A program made the translations under genes and the position numbers. Under the pieces are notes generated by a model. The model saw only the letters and a program-made list of their open reading frames with translations, did not search any database and was not told the DNA's origin. From the NCBI GenBank assembly GCA_019894765.1, contig JAGXNT010000077.1, positions 1 through 46,368 on the forward strand: 46,368 bases of DNA, in the 5' to 3' direction. This document shows positions 9,105-18,137 of this stretch, piece after piece; positions within the stretch are counted from its first letter, which is position 1, and every line of letters starts with the position of its first letter. The stretch is from Candidatus Heimdallarchaeota archaeon (GTDB lineage Archaea; Asgardarchaeota; Heimdallarchaeia; JABLTI01).

Positions 9105-9863
9105 TTACTCAAGAGGTAAACCTATGAAGAAATCAACATCTTTTTCGTATTTATCCTTTAATTGCTTTAATTCTTGCAGTTTTTCAATTGCTGAAACTTT
9201 TGCTTTCTCTAGAATTCTAACATACTTTTTTTGTTCCTCATTCGTATCTGTTGATTCTAATAATTCAAGAGCCATCGCTATGGATTGTAAATCATTAGCA
9301 AAATCATGTCTCATACGCTTCGTTACATCTTTTAGCTCATTATTTTGTTTTTGTACATTCTCTTGAAAAATAAAATGATTAATATTGTAACTAACTAGCT
9401 GTCCAATGGCTTCAAATAGAGTGAATTCATTCTCTGTAAATTTATAATCAGTTGTTTCTCCAATTGTAATAAAACCAAATAAGTGATTTTTAGATAACAA
9501 TGGAACTAACAAAACTGATTTTATCAGACTAGAATCATAAAATATAGAATGAAGTTCCATCTGTTCTTCCCAATTGTCATACTCTTTCACACATTTCCCA
9601 TGTGCAATTCCCTTTAGTAATGCAATTTCATCTACAGTTTTTGAAGGTGTATGCTTGTATGTATCAATTCCAATCTTTGCTTTTATTTGTAATTTTTCTG
9701 TAAAATCAAAAACATAAAGAATTATTGACTTATAATTTAGATTTTTCTCAAGAACAGCCATAGTTTCTTTAAGAATTTCATCAAGTGAATCTTTTGTTCC
9801 TAAGGTTTTTGTAATTCCTGTGAATAAGTCAAGCTTTTCAAATTCTTCGTTTTTAATTTTCAA
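9105..9863 (-). CDS. GAF-domain protein with a histidine-kinase-like phosphoacceptor helix but no kinase domain
   Basis: The 252-residue protein has a GAF domain at about residues 10-165 (small-ligand or redox sensor) and a short coiled coil. A DHp-like helical hairpin follows at about 178-232, with an H-box around H186 (MRHDFANDLQSI). It resembles the RHDxxNxLQ boxes of histidine kinases and of Spo0B. It ends there: no HATPase_c N, G1 or G2 boxes follow, and the downstream DNA does not continue the frame. It may therefore be phosphorylated by another kinase, act as a phosphotransfer protein, or be a degenerate kinase. TTG 9863 is chosen because GAGGG lies about 6 nt upstream on the minus strand. 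No response regulator is adjacent. Confidence 0.7.
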   Translation of the reverse strand: MKIKNEEFEKLDLFTGITKTLGTKDSLDEILKETMAVLEKNLNYKSIILYVFDFTEKLQIKAKIGIDTYKHTPSKTVDEIALLKGIAHGKCVKEYDNWEEQMELHSIFYDSSLIKSVLLVPLLSKNHLFGFITIGETTDYKFTENEFTLFEAIGQLVSYNINHFIFQENVQKQNNELKDVTKRMRHDFANDLQSIAMALELLESTDTNEEQKKYVRILEKAKVSAIEKLQELKQLKDKYEKDVDFFIGLPLE

Positions 9864-9951
9864 TTAAAACCCTCAAATTCTATGCATTCATCAATGTATA
9901 TGTTTTTTACATCAAATAACTTTTATGCTTTTCAATAAAATTTTGTTTTTG

Positions 9952-11316
9952 CTATCCAAGATTCTTCGTTGAATTTATACGTTCAAAGAAATCATCAGGC
10001 TTTACAATAAATAGCATCAAAATAACAGTAATGGTGAAAAATCCAAGAGCAACAAAACCACAGTAAGCATAATTTCCGGTCAAATTCCAAACAACAGTAG
10101 CAATAAGAGCATTCGCCATTAGTTGACTAACTTGCCCAAATGAACTATTTATTGCTACTGTTGTAGCCTTTGATTTTGGTATGATTTGAGTAATAAAAGC
10201 ATTATAACTTCCCATTGCTACACCACCAAAGAAATTTATGGTGATTATACCTGCAATTGCTAAGGGCATATTTCGAGTGATTTCCCCTATTAATGGGAAA
10301 AGACCTATAGTAATACCTGTTAGAGAAGTTCCAATTAAAATGATTCTTCGTCTTCCTATTTTATCAGCTACGTAGCTAAAAATCGTATTACTGATTAACG
10401 CTGCAACACCACCACCTAAGAAAACTAAACCAACTTGTGTCTTATTAAGTCCAGTATCAAAATTATTCCAGAAATCTTCTTGAGTTAACCAAGTGGAAAG
10501 TAAAGTTATCATTCCAAATAATCCTCCCCTTTGAAATAGTGTAATAAAGAAAGTTCCAACAGCATATTTATTCTTCAATACAAGCTTCATTCTTGCGAAG
10601 TAGCTTTGATTTTCATTTTGTGATATTTCCTTCGTTATATCTTCAAACTCTGTCTCCTTTTCAAAATCTGCATCAACAGCTTTAATTCTCTTGCCTTTTA
10701 TTCTGGGGACGATTAGTAGGATTAGAACAGATACAATAAAGCTAAGAATAGCCATTATTCCTATACCCCATTGCCAAACTAGTTTCTCAGCAACAAATGC
10801 AATCAAAGGTACTGCAACAATTGTTCCCACGTAAAAAGAAGACATAATTAAACCAATAGCGGTAGAAAGCTGTTTTTTTGGGAAATAATCACCTGCATAA
10901 GCAATTGCTGCTGGACCAAAACAAGCACCACCAATACCTGCAATACCTTCACCAACTGCCATAACCCAGAATTTTGGAGCTAGAGCTATTAGCATTATAG
11001 CTATAGTAAAAATAAACATGCCTGTATTCATTACAATTTTATATCCAATACGTTCTGTAATTGGTCCAACAAACAACGAAAAAACTGCTGCTGTTGAACT
11101 ATAAACAATAAACATTATGACAACGATTTCTACTGGTTCACTAATTGATGCACTAATATATGGAACAAACATTTGCAAACTAGTCAATGTTGACCTCATT
11201 GTAAACATAATCAGAAACAAAACACCTAGAACTAGATACATTTTGAGAAAATTCTTCCAATTACGTTCCTTAGCAACTGGTTTTTCAGTTTCCGAAGATA
11301 TTTCTAATTCAGTCAT
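9952..11316 (-). CDS. Major facilitator superfamily transporter
   Basis: The 454-residue protein has about 12 transmembrane helices in two bundles. A charged cytoplasmic loop separates them at about 212-245 (IKGKRIKAVDADFEKETEFEDI). The MFS signature between TM2 and TM3 appears as GPITERIGYKIVM, with a second copy as YVADKIGRRRIIL in the C-terminal half. The substrate cannot be deduced. It lies 9 nt downstream of a VOC-domain gene on the same strand, so the two are probably cotranscribed. A pairing of efflux pump and VOC protein hints at detoxification, but that is inference. Confidence 0.85.
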   Translation of the reverse strand: MTELEISSETEKPVAKERNWKNFLKMYLVLGVLFLIMFTMRSTLTSLQMFVPYISASISEPVEIVVIMFIVYSSTAAVFSLFVGPITERIGYKIVMNTGMFIFTIAIMLIALAPKFWVMAVGEGIAGIGGACFGPAAIAYAGDYFPKKQLSTAIGLIMSSFYVGTIVAVPLIAFVAEKLVWQWGIGIMAILSFIVSVLILLIVPRIKGKRIKAVDADFEKETEFEDITKEISQNENQSYFARMKLVLKNKYAVGTFFITLFQRGGLFGMITLLSTWLTQEDFWNNFDTGLNKTQVGLVFLGGGVAALISNTIFSYVADKIGRRRIILIGTSLTGITIGLFPLIGEITRNMPLAIAGIITINFFGGVAMGSYNAFITQIIPKSKATTVAINSSFGQVSQLMANALIATVVWNLTGNYAYCGFVALGFFTITVILMLFIVKPDDFFERINSTKNLG

Positions 11317-11325
11317 TAATCAAAC

Positions 11326-11712
11326 TCAACCTGTAGGTGGAAAGGGATGTAAGAAATATTGAATCTCAACTGTTATTCCATTTGGATCTTCAGCAAAGAA
11401 ATTGTATATCTTGAACTTTTTGTTTTCAGCTGGGGGATTTCTTAATTTTACATTATTGGTTTTTAGTATCTCATACCATTGATCAACTTCTTCTGTGGAA
11501 TCACAGACTAAAGTTAAGCAAACTGTGTTTTTATCCTTATTAAGAAATTCATGAGAGCAAAAACCAATGTAAGCACCCTTAGATGTTTCATAAATATGAC
11601 ATTGCCCTTGGTCTACAACGAGTTTACACTTTAGTATATTAATATAGAAGTCAGACGTCTTTTCGAGATCTTCTGTCTGAAGAAATGTTATTGTTGAGCT
11701 GAAGTTATTCAT
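11326..11712 (-). CDS. VOC-superfamily (glyoxalase/bleomycin-resistance-like) protein
   Basis: This 128-residue protein has two beta-alpha-beta-beta-beta halves typical of the vicinal oxygen chelate fold. It opens TITFLQTEDLEKTSDFYINIL and closes with AEDPNGITVEIQYF, where the E near the end is the usual last metal ligand. VOC proteins include glyoxalase I, extradiol dioxygenases and antibiotic-binding proteins. This single-domain form is too generic to assign a substrate. The MFS transporter gene starts 9 nt downstream, suggesting one transcript and a related job. Confidence 0.75.
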   Translation of the reverse strand: MNNFSSTITFLQTEDLEKTSDFYINILKCKLVVDQGQCHIYETSKGAYIGFCSHEFLNKDKNTVCLTLVCDSTEEVDQWYEILKTNNVKLRNPPAENKKFKIYNFFAEDPNGITVEIQYFLHPFPPTG

Positions 11713-11773
11713 GGTTTATTCCAACAATTGGTGTTAATTAGTTTTGTGAAAAAAAGGAAAAAGAAATTTAGAA

Positions 11774-12145
11774 TTAAATTTTCTCCTTAATTTCTTCCGT
11801 TTTAAACGGTCTTTTTAATGGCGCCCATTTGATGTATGGGTTTGCTAGTATTACTAGAATAAGTAAGAGAGAAAAGCGTACTACCATGAAGATGTAAAAC
11901 AAAGTATCATTTAGCCAGAGGAATGTGTTTAATCCTACAAAAACTAGCACTAAAACTGCTAATATTATTACCAGAATAGACCATATAATCTCTCGCTTCT
12001 GATTTTCTTCTAATTTTGCCCATTTAACAATAGCATAAATTGCTGATCCTCCAAAAATGAAAGGACAAAAAGCATAAGAAATTATGTGTGATTGTTGAGA
12101 GATTTCTCCCAGAACCATTAATATTGCTGTAATAGTTTCAAACAT
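11774..12145 (-). CDS. Small integral membrane protein of unknown function
   Basis: The 123-residue protein has three probable transmembrane helices, at about residues 22-42, 53-73 and 80-102. A basic, acidic tail follows (KRPFKTEEIKEKI). No family is recognised and no catalytic residues stand out. It lies 61 nt upstream of the VOC gene on the same strand. A TATA-like stretch at about 12205-12218 on the minus strand could serve it. Confidence 0.6.
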   Translation of the reverse strand: MFETITAILMVLGEISQQSHIISYAFCPFIFGGSAIYAIVKWAKLEENQKREIIWSILVIILAVLVLVFVGLNTFLWLNDTLFYIFMVVRFSLLLILVILANPYIKWAPLKRPFKTEEIKEKI

Positions 12146-12295
12146 TTTATATTGTCTCCAACTTAAAGATATAGTTCAATAATCTTCATAACCTATTTAA
12201 TTTTCGATATTTAAAGTGAAGAAGAAAGAAGAAACTGTGATTTTATTAATTAGAATTACAACAATAAATCAATAACTAGTTGTGAAATATCTGTT

Positions 12296-13207
12296 GTGAA
12301 GAGATTGAAAGTAACCTATATCGAGCAAAATTGCAAAAGCATTCTACATCGCATTGATAGCCCAAGATTGCCTTTCAGTTGGGGTGCTAATCCTTATCGA
12401 GGATGTCTTCACTCATGCATTTATTGTTTTGCAAGGTACACACACAGTTACTTAGAACTAGATCCAGAACATGAATTCGAAACAACGATTATAGTTAAGA
12501 AAAATGCCGCGAAAATCTTGCGGAAAGAATTAGCAAACCCAAAATGGAAAAAAGAACTAGTAAATTTGGGTTCAGTATGTGATCCTTATCAACCTATTGA
12601 ACGAAAGTACGAAATTACTCGAGAAATGCTGAAAGAATTTCAAAGGTATAAAACACCACTAACTGTCGCTACAAAGTCAACTTTGGTTACTCGAGATAAA
12701 GATATTCTTGCTGAAATGTCTCGAGATGCTTATGTTGATGTAGTAATATCTATCTCCTCAATAAATGACCAAATAAGAAAAATGGTTGAACCAAGAACTT
12801 CTTCTACTCAAAAAAGATTGGATGCCATAAGTGAATTGCGAGAAAGTGGTGTTACTGTAGGTGTTCTACTAATGCCAATCATTCCATTTCTGAATGACAC
12901 TGAGAGTGAGATTGAAGCATTATTTAAGGTTGTGAGTGACACCGGAGCTAATTATGTAATTCCAGGAATTCTTTACTTGATGGGATCAACAAAGAAGCGC
13001 TTCTTCGAGTTCATTGAGAAGCATTATCCGGAATTAGATGAGAAATACAAATTATTCTATAAAAGAAGATCACCACCGAAAGACTATCGGGAGAAAATTA
13101 ATCAGTTATTTAAGCAGTATAGAGTAAAATACAATCTAGACAAATACAATCCAAGATTTTGGAAATCAGAGAATGAAGTACAAAGCAAATTAGATCATTA
13201 TGTATAA
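12296..13207 (+). CDS. Radical SAM protein, SplB-like (Rv2578c-type family)
   Basis: The 303-residue protein has the radical SAM cluster motif CxxxCxxC in NPYRGCLHSCIYCFARYTH (about residues 32-50), which binds the [4Fe-4S] cluster that cleaves S-adenosylmethionine. The NPYRGC context is characteristic of COG1533 proteins related to spore photoproduct lyase. The family is widespread and mostly uncharacterised. True SplB repairs spore photoproduct in Bacillus, a role not expected here. The start is GTG 12296, with an A/T-rich TATA-like stretch near 12263-12269 that would give a nearly leaderless message. It converges with RIO1 and shares a terminator hairpin with it. Confidence 0.85.
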   Translation: MKRLKVTYIEQNCKSILHRIDSPRLPFSWGANPYRGCLHSCIYCFARYTHSYLELDPEHEFETTIIVKKNAAKILRKELANPKWKKELVNLGSVCDPYQPIERKYEITREMLKEFQRYKTPLTVATKSTLVTRDKDILAEMSRDAYVDVVISISSINDQIRKMVEPRTSSTQKRLDAISELRESGVTVGVLLMPIIPFLNDTESEIEALFKVVSDTGANYVIPGILYLMGSTKKRFFEFIEKHYPELDEKYKLFYKRRSPPKDYREKINQLFKQYRVKYNLDKYNPRFWKSENEVQSKLDHYV

Positions 13208-13219
13208 AAAAGTGAATGG

Positions 13220-13243
13220 AACTACCAATCATCGTTGGTAGTT
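13220..13243. terminator. Terminator hairpin embedded in the 3' end of the RIO1 gene
   Basis: AACTACCAA (13220-13228) and TTGGTAGTT (13235-13243) form a perfect 9-bp stem with a 6-nt loop and a T-rich tail on the plus strand. It is 12 nt past the radical SAM stop. Its right arm and loop encode the last residues (ENYQR) and stop codon of RIO1 on the other strand. Confidence 0.6.
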
Positions 13244-14263
13244 TTCAGATGAAATTGCTTTATCTCTAAATACTGGTTGTCCAGTTTTAAGACCAATCAT
13301 CTTTTCAATTTCTTCAATTGAATAATCGACTTTTTCTTGATCAGTGTCTGTTCCTGCAATGTATCGATATACTTCATCGAATTCATATGTCAAGTTGTAT
13401 TCTTTTTCAAAGAACTTTCCAATTGTTTCTATGTCTTTTTGAAGCACTTGTAGATTTCTTTTTCGAATGTGAGTATATCGTGCTGTTACTAAGCTTATAT
13501 CGATTGCTTGTGGGAAATCGATGATTACTGGTTTACCCTTGTGTAGTAGAATATTATATTCCGAGAAATCTCCATGAATTAGCTTTGCTTTTCTGTACAT
13601 AATTCTAAGTTGCTCGATTATTTCATCAAATACTTCTTCTGGTTCCTCGATTATTGCATTTCTAAGTTGTGGAGCAGGTTCCCAATCTGTACCAATGAAA
13701 CTCATGATTATGACATTATTGATTTTTCTCGCAGCCGTAGGAACTCGCATTCCTGCATTAAAAGCACGAGTTAAACGATCATATTCATTTTGGGCAATGT
13801 TTGATGCTCTCATTTGTGGATTTCCTTTTGCTCTGCTGTGGCAGGTATTTTGTAGACGAAATGCTTTGACGATTAATGGAGCTCCTCTTAAATGTGCAAC
13901 CAAGATAGTAGCTTCTTTTCCAGCATTAACTTCTGCAACTAAATCACTAATAATACCGTATTTCTTTAGCTCATCTCTTAGTTGCTTATAGGTCACTTCT
14001 TTTGTTGTCATTTGTAGAAATCCGGGATCAAATGTATGCCTATCGAATTTTGTAACAGCTTCCTTAGGATCTCTTTCAGCAGTTTGGGTTAGTCTTTTAG
14101 TTCCTTTGATTTTCTGAGATACCTTCACTCTTTCAGCATTTTCAAGATCATCTGCACGTAACTGATCTTCTTGTAAAGATCCAGCACTTGAATCATCTTC
14201 TTTTTCTTGATTTTTCTTTAACAATTTATCTTGTTTATTTTTTGCCTGTACCATTTTTATCAT
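13229..14263 (-). CDS. rio1: RIO1-type serine/threonine kinase/ATPase
   Basis: It carries the RIO fold. The ATP-binding lysine is in APLIVKAFR (K133), the catalytic loop is IHGDFSEYNIL (D232, N237) and the metal-binding Asp is in VIIDFPQ (D249). Numbering starts at ATG 14263. RIO1 acts in late maturation of the small ribosomal subunit in Archaea and Eukarya. The roughly 80-residue charged N-terminal stretch before the domain is longer than in most archaeal versions. The frame stays open upstream to 14371, but that extension is hydrophobic and lies upstream of a TATA box at 14344-14350. I therefore start at 14263, with ATG 14254 as an alternative. Confidence 0.88.
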   Translation of the reverse strand: MIKMVQAKNKQDKLLKKNQEKEDDSSAGSLQEDQLRADDLENAERVKVSQKIKGTKRLTQTAERDPKEAVTKFDRHTFDPGFLQMTTKEVTYKQLRDELKKYGIISDLVAEVNAGKEATILVAHLRGAPLIVKAFRLQNTCHSRAKGNPQMRASNIAQNEYDRLTRAFNAGMRVPTAARKINNVIIMSFIGTDWEPAPQLRNAIIEEPEEVFDEIIEQLRIMYRKAKLIHGDFSEYNILLHKGKPVIIDFPQAIDISLVTARYTHIRKRNLQVLQKDIETIGKFFEKEYNLTYEFDEVYRYIAGTDTDQEKVDYSIEEIEKMIGLKTGQPVFRDKAISSENYQR

Positions 14264-14597
14264 CTTATTATTTTTAGAGGTGTAATTGAAGCAGATAATG
14301 GGTAATTGCAACAATTCACAGATTATGCTAGTTACAACTAATGTATTTAAACACGAAATTATAATCAGCAAAACCTACAAAGTTCTCGTTCAAAACATCC
14401 ACAAATAATGCAAATCAAGAAAGAATCTAGAGCTCACTAGGAGCTAAAAATATACTTCCACAAAGATGCTTCTTGGGATCGAATTCTTAAACGAGTTGTT
14501 AACCATTATCATGTCAAAAAGCACCTCCATTTCTGTTGAAATAAAACCAAATAATATCTTAAATAAACATTTCGCATAGTCTAGGAGAAAAATGAAA
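14264..14597. other. 334-nt intergenic region upstream of RIO1
   Basis: This holds the RIO1 promoter (TATA at 14344-14350, minus strand) and about 57 nt of presumed leader. Beyond that it has a short hairpin near 14430-14445 (AGCTC, ACTAG loop, GAGCT). I see no convincing gene, tRNA or conserved RNA. Confidence 0.4.
14344..14350 (-). promoter_or_regulatory. TATA box of RIO1
   Basis: The minus strand reads GTTTAAATAC, the same core as at the surface-protein promoter. It predicts transcription starting near 14320, downstream of the longer open frame's first ATG, which supports the shorter RIO1 start. Confidence 0.5.
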
Positions 14598-14626
14598 TAA
14601 ACACCAATAAGTGGTGTTTATCATTT
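14590..14626 (-). terminator. Terminator of the metalloprotease gene
   Basis: TAAACACCA (14598-14606) pairs with TGGTGTTTA (14612-14620) around a 5-nt loop. It is extended, past a 2-nt bulge, by AAATGA/TCATTT. On the minus strand it begins a few nt after the stop codon at 14628 and is followed by a T-rich run. Confidence 0.65.
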
Positions 14627-14627
14627 C

Positions 14628-16526
14628 TTATCTTCTTCTTTGTCTAATTTTGTTTGCAAAGAAAATAACTGGGAAAATGATAATAGCTAAAATTCCTATG
14701 GCTGGTGTCGGTGTAGTGGGTATCGTAGGTGTTTCAGAAGGTCCTATTAAATCGTTTAAGAAAGATTGTATTAAATCTCTAACTGTTAAACCTAAAGCTG
14801 TGGCAGTATTATAATCCATTCGAGTATAATTTTGAGGAATAAACACGTTTAATGTTTTATTTATAAGTTCAAGTGTCGCGTCAAATTCTGCTGGGCTTCC
14901 TTCATCTTGAAAGACTTGAAAAGCATTAGCAAACTCATCTACAGCATATAAGTAATGAGCATCAGCATGAGCTCGAGCTACAGCATCTTTGTAAAATGAA
15001 CTGAATTTTTCTGAAGTGGAAAAGTAGCTCATAACTGACTCTAGGTAGCTTGAACCCCAACCGTAGCTACTATGGGGATGTGGTAATCCTAATGAATGCC
15101 CTAATTCATGGATCATTACAGCAGACATACCTCTCATAGGCTTTGAGATATTTCCTCCTTCAAAAAGTGAGTATTGTGTTGCTTTTAGAATTTCCCAACC
15201 CATTCCACCTAATCCTGCAAAGGAAGTACCAAACCACCTAAATGCAATATTATTCGTCAGGAAAAAGTAACACGGTAAAACTTCATCAGCTGCGTTCATA
15301 TCAAAGTGAGTATTAAGCTCATTTTGTAAGACCGAAAAAAGTCCTTCTGAAACCTCAATGTACTCTCCATTGATATCTTCTCTGACATTCATTTGTATGT
15401 AATCGAATAACCCTGGTTCATCAGTTAACTCTACCCATTCAATTTCTATTCTCCAATCAATCCAGGGGAAATCATTATCTAGCACATCCTTAATTCGTTG
15501 CTTTGATATGCACCACAGTAAATCTTCTTCTGGGTACCCATTATCTGTTAAATTGTTGAGAATTTTTACTTGAAGAGAAATGGATTTTGCTAGAGGAGGA
15601 TCAAAACAAGGACCAGCGAAAACATTTCCAATGTAGGAATTAATCCAATCCGTCAAATACTCAGTTAGTATATCTTTACCACTTGGTGTTGTTACATCAT
15701 GTGTTTGTGTGAGATTATCCATATCAGGATAGCCATAATAGGATGGAGAACCAATTCCTAAGGAACCCCAAGCATTTATCACATAATCAAGATACCATGA
15801 ACGAGAAGAAAGATCGATATAAGCAAACCGATATTTTCCTCCCCAACCCATAGCTGCCCTTTTTGAGATATTTCGATATCCAGAATACCACCAACTAACT
15901 GTTTCATTAGCATCAATGCTTGTTCCGTATGTGTCATACCAGTGTTCAAGACTGTGATCTGGAGTATCGAATATTGAAAAATTCATTAAGTATAGAGTAT
16001 AACCGGGTTCATCTGCAGGTGGGTCTTGATAGAGATTTTGATACAAGTATTCATTGATTAATTCGGCATCAATAGACATACCATCTCTGGGAATAAAAAT
16101 GTTAGAACGTTCTCCGGAATAAAGATCCTCATAGAGTTTGGTAACATTTAATTCAAACCCGGTGTCAGTTCCATTCACTGCTATTGAATCTATGTAATCC
16201 TCTAATCCCTGTCGATCCTCATCCTCTACATAGTTAAAATCAAAATTGAAGTAAAGATCAGCTTGAGGTATTAAAGATGAATGCTTGAAATGAGAGAACA
16301 ATTGGCTTTCAATTTCTGATTCATCAACTAAACTTTGATTAAATCCAATAAATTCAAGTTTTAACTTGAGGTCTTCATTTTTTGCTTGGGGTAAAAACTC
16401 ATTAACATTGTCTCTAATCTCAGCATTCCTTGTATTGAGTGACTTACCACCTATAATTTGTAAGCTAAATATAGTAAGTAATAAAATTAACCCTACAAAA
16501 GTTCTTGATGATTTTCTTTTTGCCAA
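14628..16526 (-). CDS. Membrane-anchored extracellular metzincin-like zinc protease
   Basis: The protein has a full metzincin zinc motif HELGHSLGLPH (H473, E474, H477, H483; start at 16526) and a plausible Met-turn in SVMSYF about 17 residues later. An N-terminal signal (KRKSSRTF, then a leucine-rich core) targets it out of the cell. A Pro/Thr linker (TIPTTPTP) and a C-terminal transmembrane helix with a basic end (NKIRQRRR) anchor it. The 450-residue region before the protease domain is unassigned. The TTG start at 16526 is preferred because a TATA box at 16551-16558 places the transcription start almost on it. The frame is open upstream to 16637, but that part lies across the promoter. It may trim surface proteins or digest peptides outside the cell. 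Confidence 0.75.
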   Translation of the reverse strand: MAKRKSSRTFVGLILLLTIFSLQIIGGKSLNTRNAEIRDNVNEFLPQAKNEDLKLKLEFIGFNQSLVDESEIESQLFSHFKHSSLIPQADLYFNFDFNYVEDEDRQGLEDYIDSIAVNGTDTGFELNVTKLYEDLYSGERSNIFIPRDGMSIDAELINEYLYQNLYQDPPADEPGYTLYLMNFSIFDTPDHSLEHWYDTYGTSIDANETVSWWYSGYRNISKRAAMGWGGKYRFAYIDLSSRSWYLDYVINAWGSLGIGSPSYYGYPDMDNLTQTHDVTTPSGKDILTEYLTDWINSYIGNVFAGPCFDPPLAKSISLQVKILNNLTDNGYPEEDLLWCISKQRIKDVLDNDFPWIDWRIEIEWVELTDEPGLFDYIQMNVREDINGEYIEVSEGLFSVLQNELNTHFDMNAADEVLPCYFFLTNNIAFRWFGTSFAGLGGMGWEILKATQYSLFEGGNISKPMRGMSAVMIHELGHSLGLPHPHSSYGWGSSYLESVMSYFSTSEKFSSFYKDAVARAHADAHYLYAVDEFANAFQVFQDEGSPAEFDATLELINKTLNVFIPQNYTRMDYNTATALGLTVRDLIQSFLNDLIGPSETPTIPTTPTPAIGILAIIIFPVIFFANKIRQRRR

Positions 16527-16550
16527 ACAAATCCCGTACCGAATTTTCTG

Positions 16551-16558
16551 TATATAAA
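16551..16558 (-). promoter_or_regulatory. TATA box of the metalloprotease gene
   Basis: The minus strand reads TTTATATA about 27 nt before the TTG at 16526, the spacing expected for a leaderless archaeal transcript. Confidence 0.5.
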
Positions 16559-16703
16559 CGAAAATAACTACTACGAACTTATGAAGAATAAATGACATGC
16601 AAAATAAATAAACGTTCTTTTTTATCTTAAAAATCAAGTAAAAATAGTGACATAGTGAAAATCTTTAATTTAGAGAAACATCTTTTCTTTGATTCCAGAA
16701 TTG

Positions 16704-18038
16704 ATGAAGTCGATTTTAAACGGAGTAGAATTAAATTTGAAACAGGAAATTGCTAAGATTATTACAGAGATTGACTATGTTCAGTTTCAATTCACTAATA
16801 TTGCTGGTGAATTAAAAGCGGTGGAAGTACCTAAAAAATATGCGGAAAAATATTTGGAAGAAGGTTTGGGAATAGATGGTTCTTCTGTTGGTTTTCTTGC
16901 AACCCAACAAAGTGACATGCTTATTGCTCCAGACCTAACAACATTGCACTTACTACCTTGGGATCCAAGAATTGCTCGAGTTATTTGTGATGTTACTGAT
17001 ATCAATGGAAAACCACTACAAAGTGATCCTAGAAGCATTTTGAAAAGAGCAATAAATCTTGCAAAAGAGGAATTTGGTTGTGATTTCAAAGTCAGGCCAG
17101 AGATCGAGTTTTATGTTATGAGTCCTGACGGAGAACCAGCTGATATTGGCGGTTACATGGATGCTCCTCCGCTAGATGCTGAAATCGAGCTTAGAAGAAC
17201 AATGACTGATTTTATGATGGAGTTTGGTATCTTCCCAAAGATGCTTCACCATGAAGTAGGTCCTGCTCAAATGGAAATTGAATTCGCGATGGAAGATGCT
17301 TTATATGCGGCAGATATGGCGCAAACTGTTAAGCAAATAATTAGGATGGTTGCATGGAACGCTGGATTAGTAGCGAGTTTCATTCCAAAACCATATACTA
17401 CCGAAGCTGGAAGTGGATTGCACGTTCATCATATGTTATACAAAGGTAACAAAAATCTCTTCAGCGCTGAGGGGGGTGTTCCATCAGAAACTTTACGACA
17501 TTTTGTTGGTGGACTTTTGAAACATGCACCAGGATTAACAGCCATTTTCAATCCACTAGTAAATTCATATAAACGACTCGTTCCAGGCCATGAAGCTCCA
17601 GTATTCATCTCTTGGGGTATAGCTAATAGAACTGCACTAATCAGGGTTCCTGGTTATGAGAAATCTGCAAGGATAGAATACCGTGGGGCAGACTCAGCAA
17701 GTAACATTTACCTCCTTATTGCCTTATTACTTGTTTCAGGACTTGATGGAGTCAAGAATAAGATTGAACCAATAGAAGGAACAACACTAAATGTTGACCG
17801 CTTAACTGAAGATAAAAGAAAAGAAATGGGCGTAACTGAAGTTCCAAGAAATTTAGAAGAGGCATTAATAGCTTTGAATAATGATAAGTTCCTTTGTGAC
17901 TTTCTAGGACCACAATTTATTGAGATCTTTAATAGAACCAAGAAAAAGCATTGGGAAACTTTTGCCAAAAATGTACGAAATCCGAATACCCAGGAAGTAA
18001 CTGAATGGGAATTCAATGAAATGTTTGAAAGAATCTAG
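16704..18038 (+). CDS. glnA: Glutamine synthetase, type I
   Basis: It makes glutamine from glutamate, ammonia and ATP, the entry point of nitrogen assimilation. Family motifs are in order: GIDGSSV near the N terminus, the metal-ligand helix HHEVGPAQMEIEF, GSGLHVHHML, the ATP/glutamate segment KRLVPGHEAPVF and the arginine motif EYRGADSASN. The length of about 444 residues matches the short archaeal/Firmicute GSI-alpha type. The tyrosine adenylylation motif of the GSI-beta type (NLYDLPPEE) is absent: the region reads NVDRLTEDKRKE. Control by adenylylation is therefore unlikely. ATG 16704 is preferred, with TTG 16689 five codons upstream also possible. There is no nearby GlnB or glutamate synthase gene. 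Confidence 0.93.
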   Translation: MKSILNGVELNLKQEIAKIITEIDYVQFQFTNIAGELKAVEVPKKYAEKYLEEGLGIDGSSVGFLATQQSDMLIAPDLTTLHLLPWDPRIARVICDVTDINGKPLQSDPRSILKRAINLAKEEFGCDFKVRPEIEFYVMSPDGEPADIGGYMDAPPLDAEIELRRTMTDFMMEFGIFPKMLHHEVGPAQMEIEFAMEDALYAADMAQTVKQIIRMVAWNAGLVASFIPKPYTTEAGSGLHVHHMLYKGNKNLFSAEGGVPSETLRHFVGGLLKHAPGLTAIFNPLVNSYKRLVPGHEAPVFISWGIANRTALIRVPGYEKSARIEYRGADSASNIYLLIALLLVSGLDGVKNKIEPIEGTTLNVDRLTEDKRKEMGVTEVPRNLEEALIALNNDKFLCDFLGPQFIEIFNRTKKKHWETFAKNVRNPNTQEVTEWEFNEMFERI

Positions 18039-18137
18039 AATCGTTTCCCAAGAACAATGTTGAAAATCACTTTAGATTTTAAATGCGAAAAGTAATATTG
18101 GGAATTATGAAGAAGTAAAAGCAATTGGGGTTAAGAA

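Noticed and set aside
14264..14371. Upstream extension of RIO1 to a first ATG at 14371
   Set aside because: The extra 36 residues are hydrophobic, unlike RIO proteins, and lie across and upstream of the TATA box at 14344-14350.
14470..14510. tRNA-like T-loop motif (GGGATCGAATTC)
   Set aside because: No acceptor stem, anticodon arm or CCA-proximal pairing can be built around it.
16527..16637. Upstream extension of the metalloprotease to ATG 16637
   Set aside because: It crosses the TATA box at 16551-16558 and would put a second hydrophobic stretch before the clear signal peptide.
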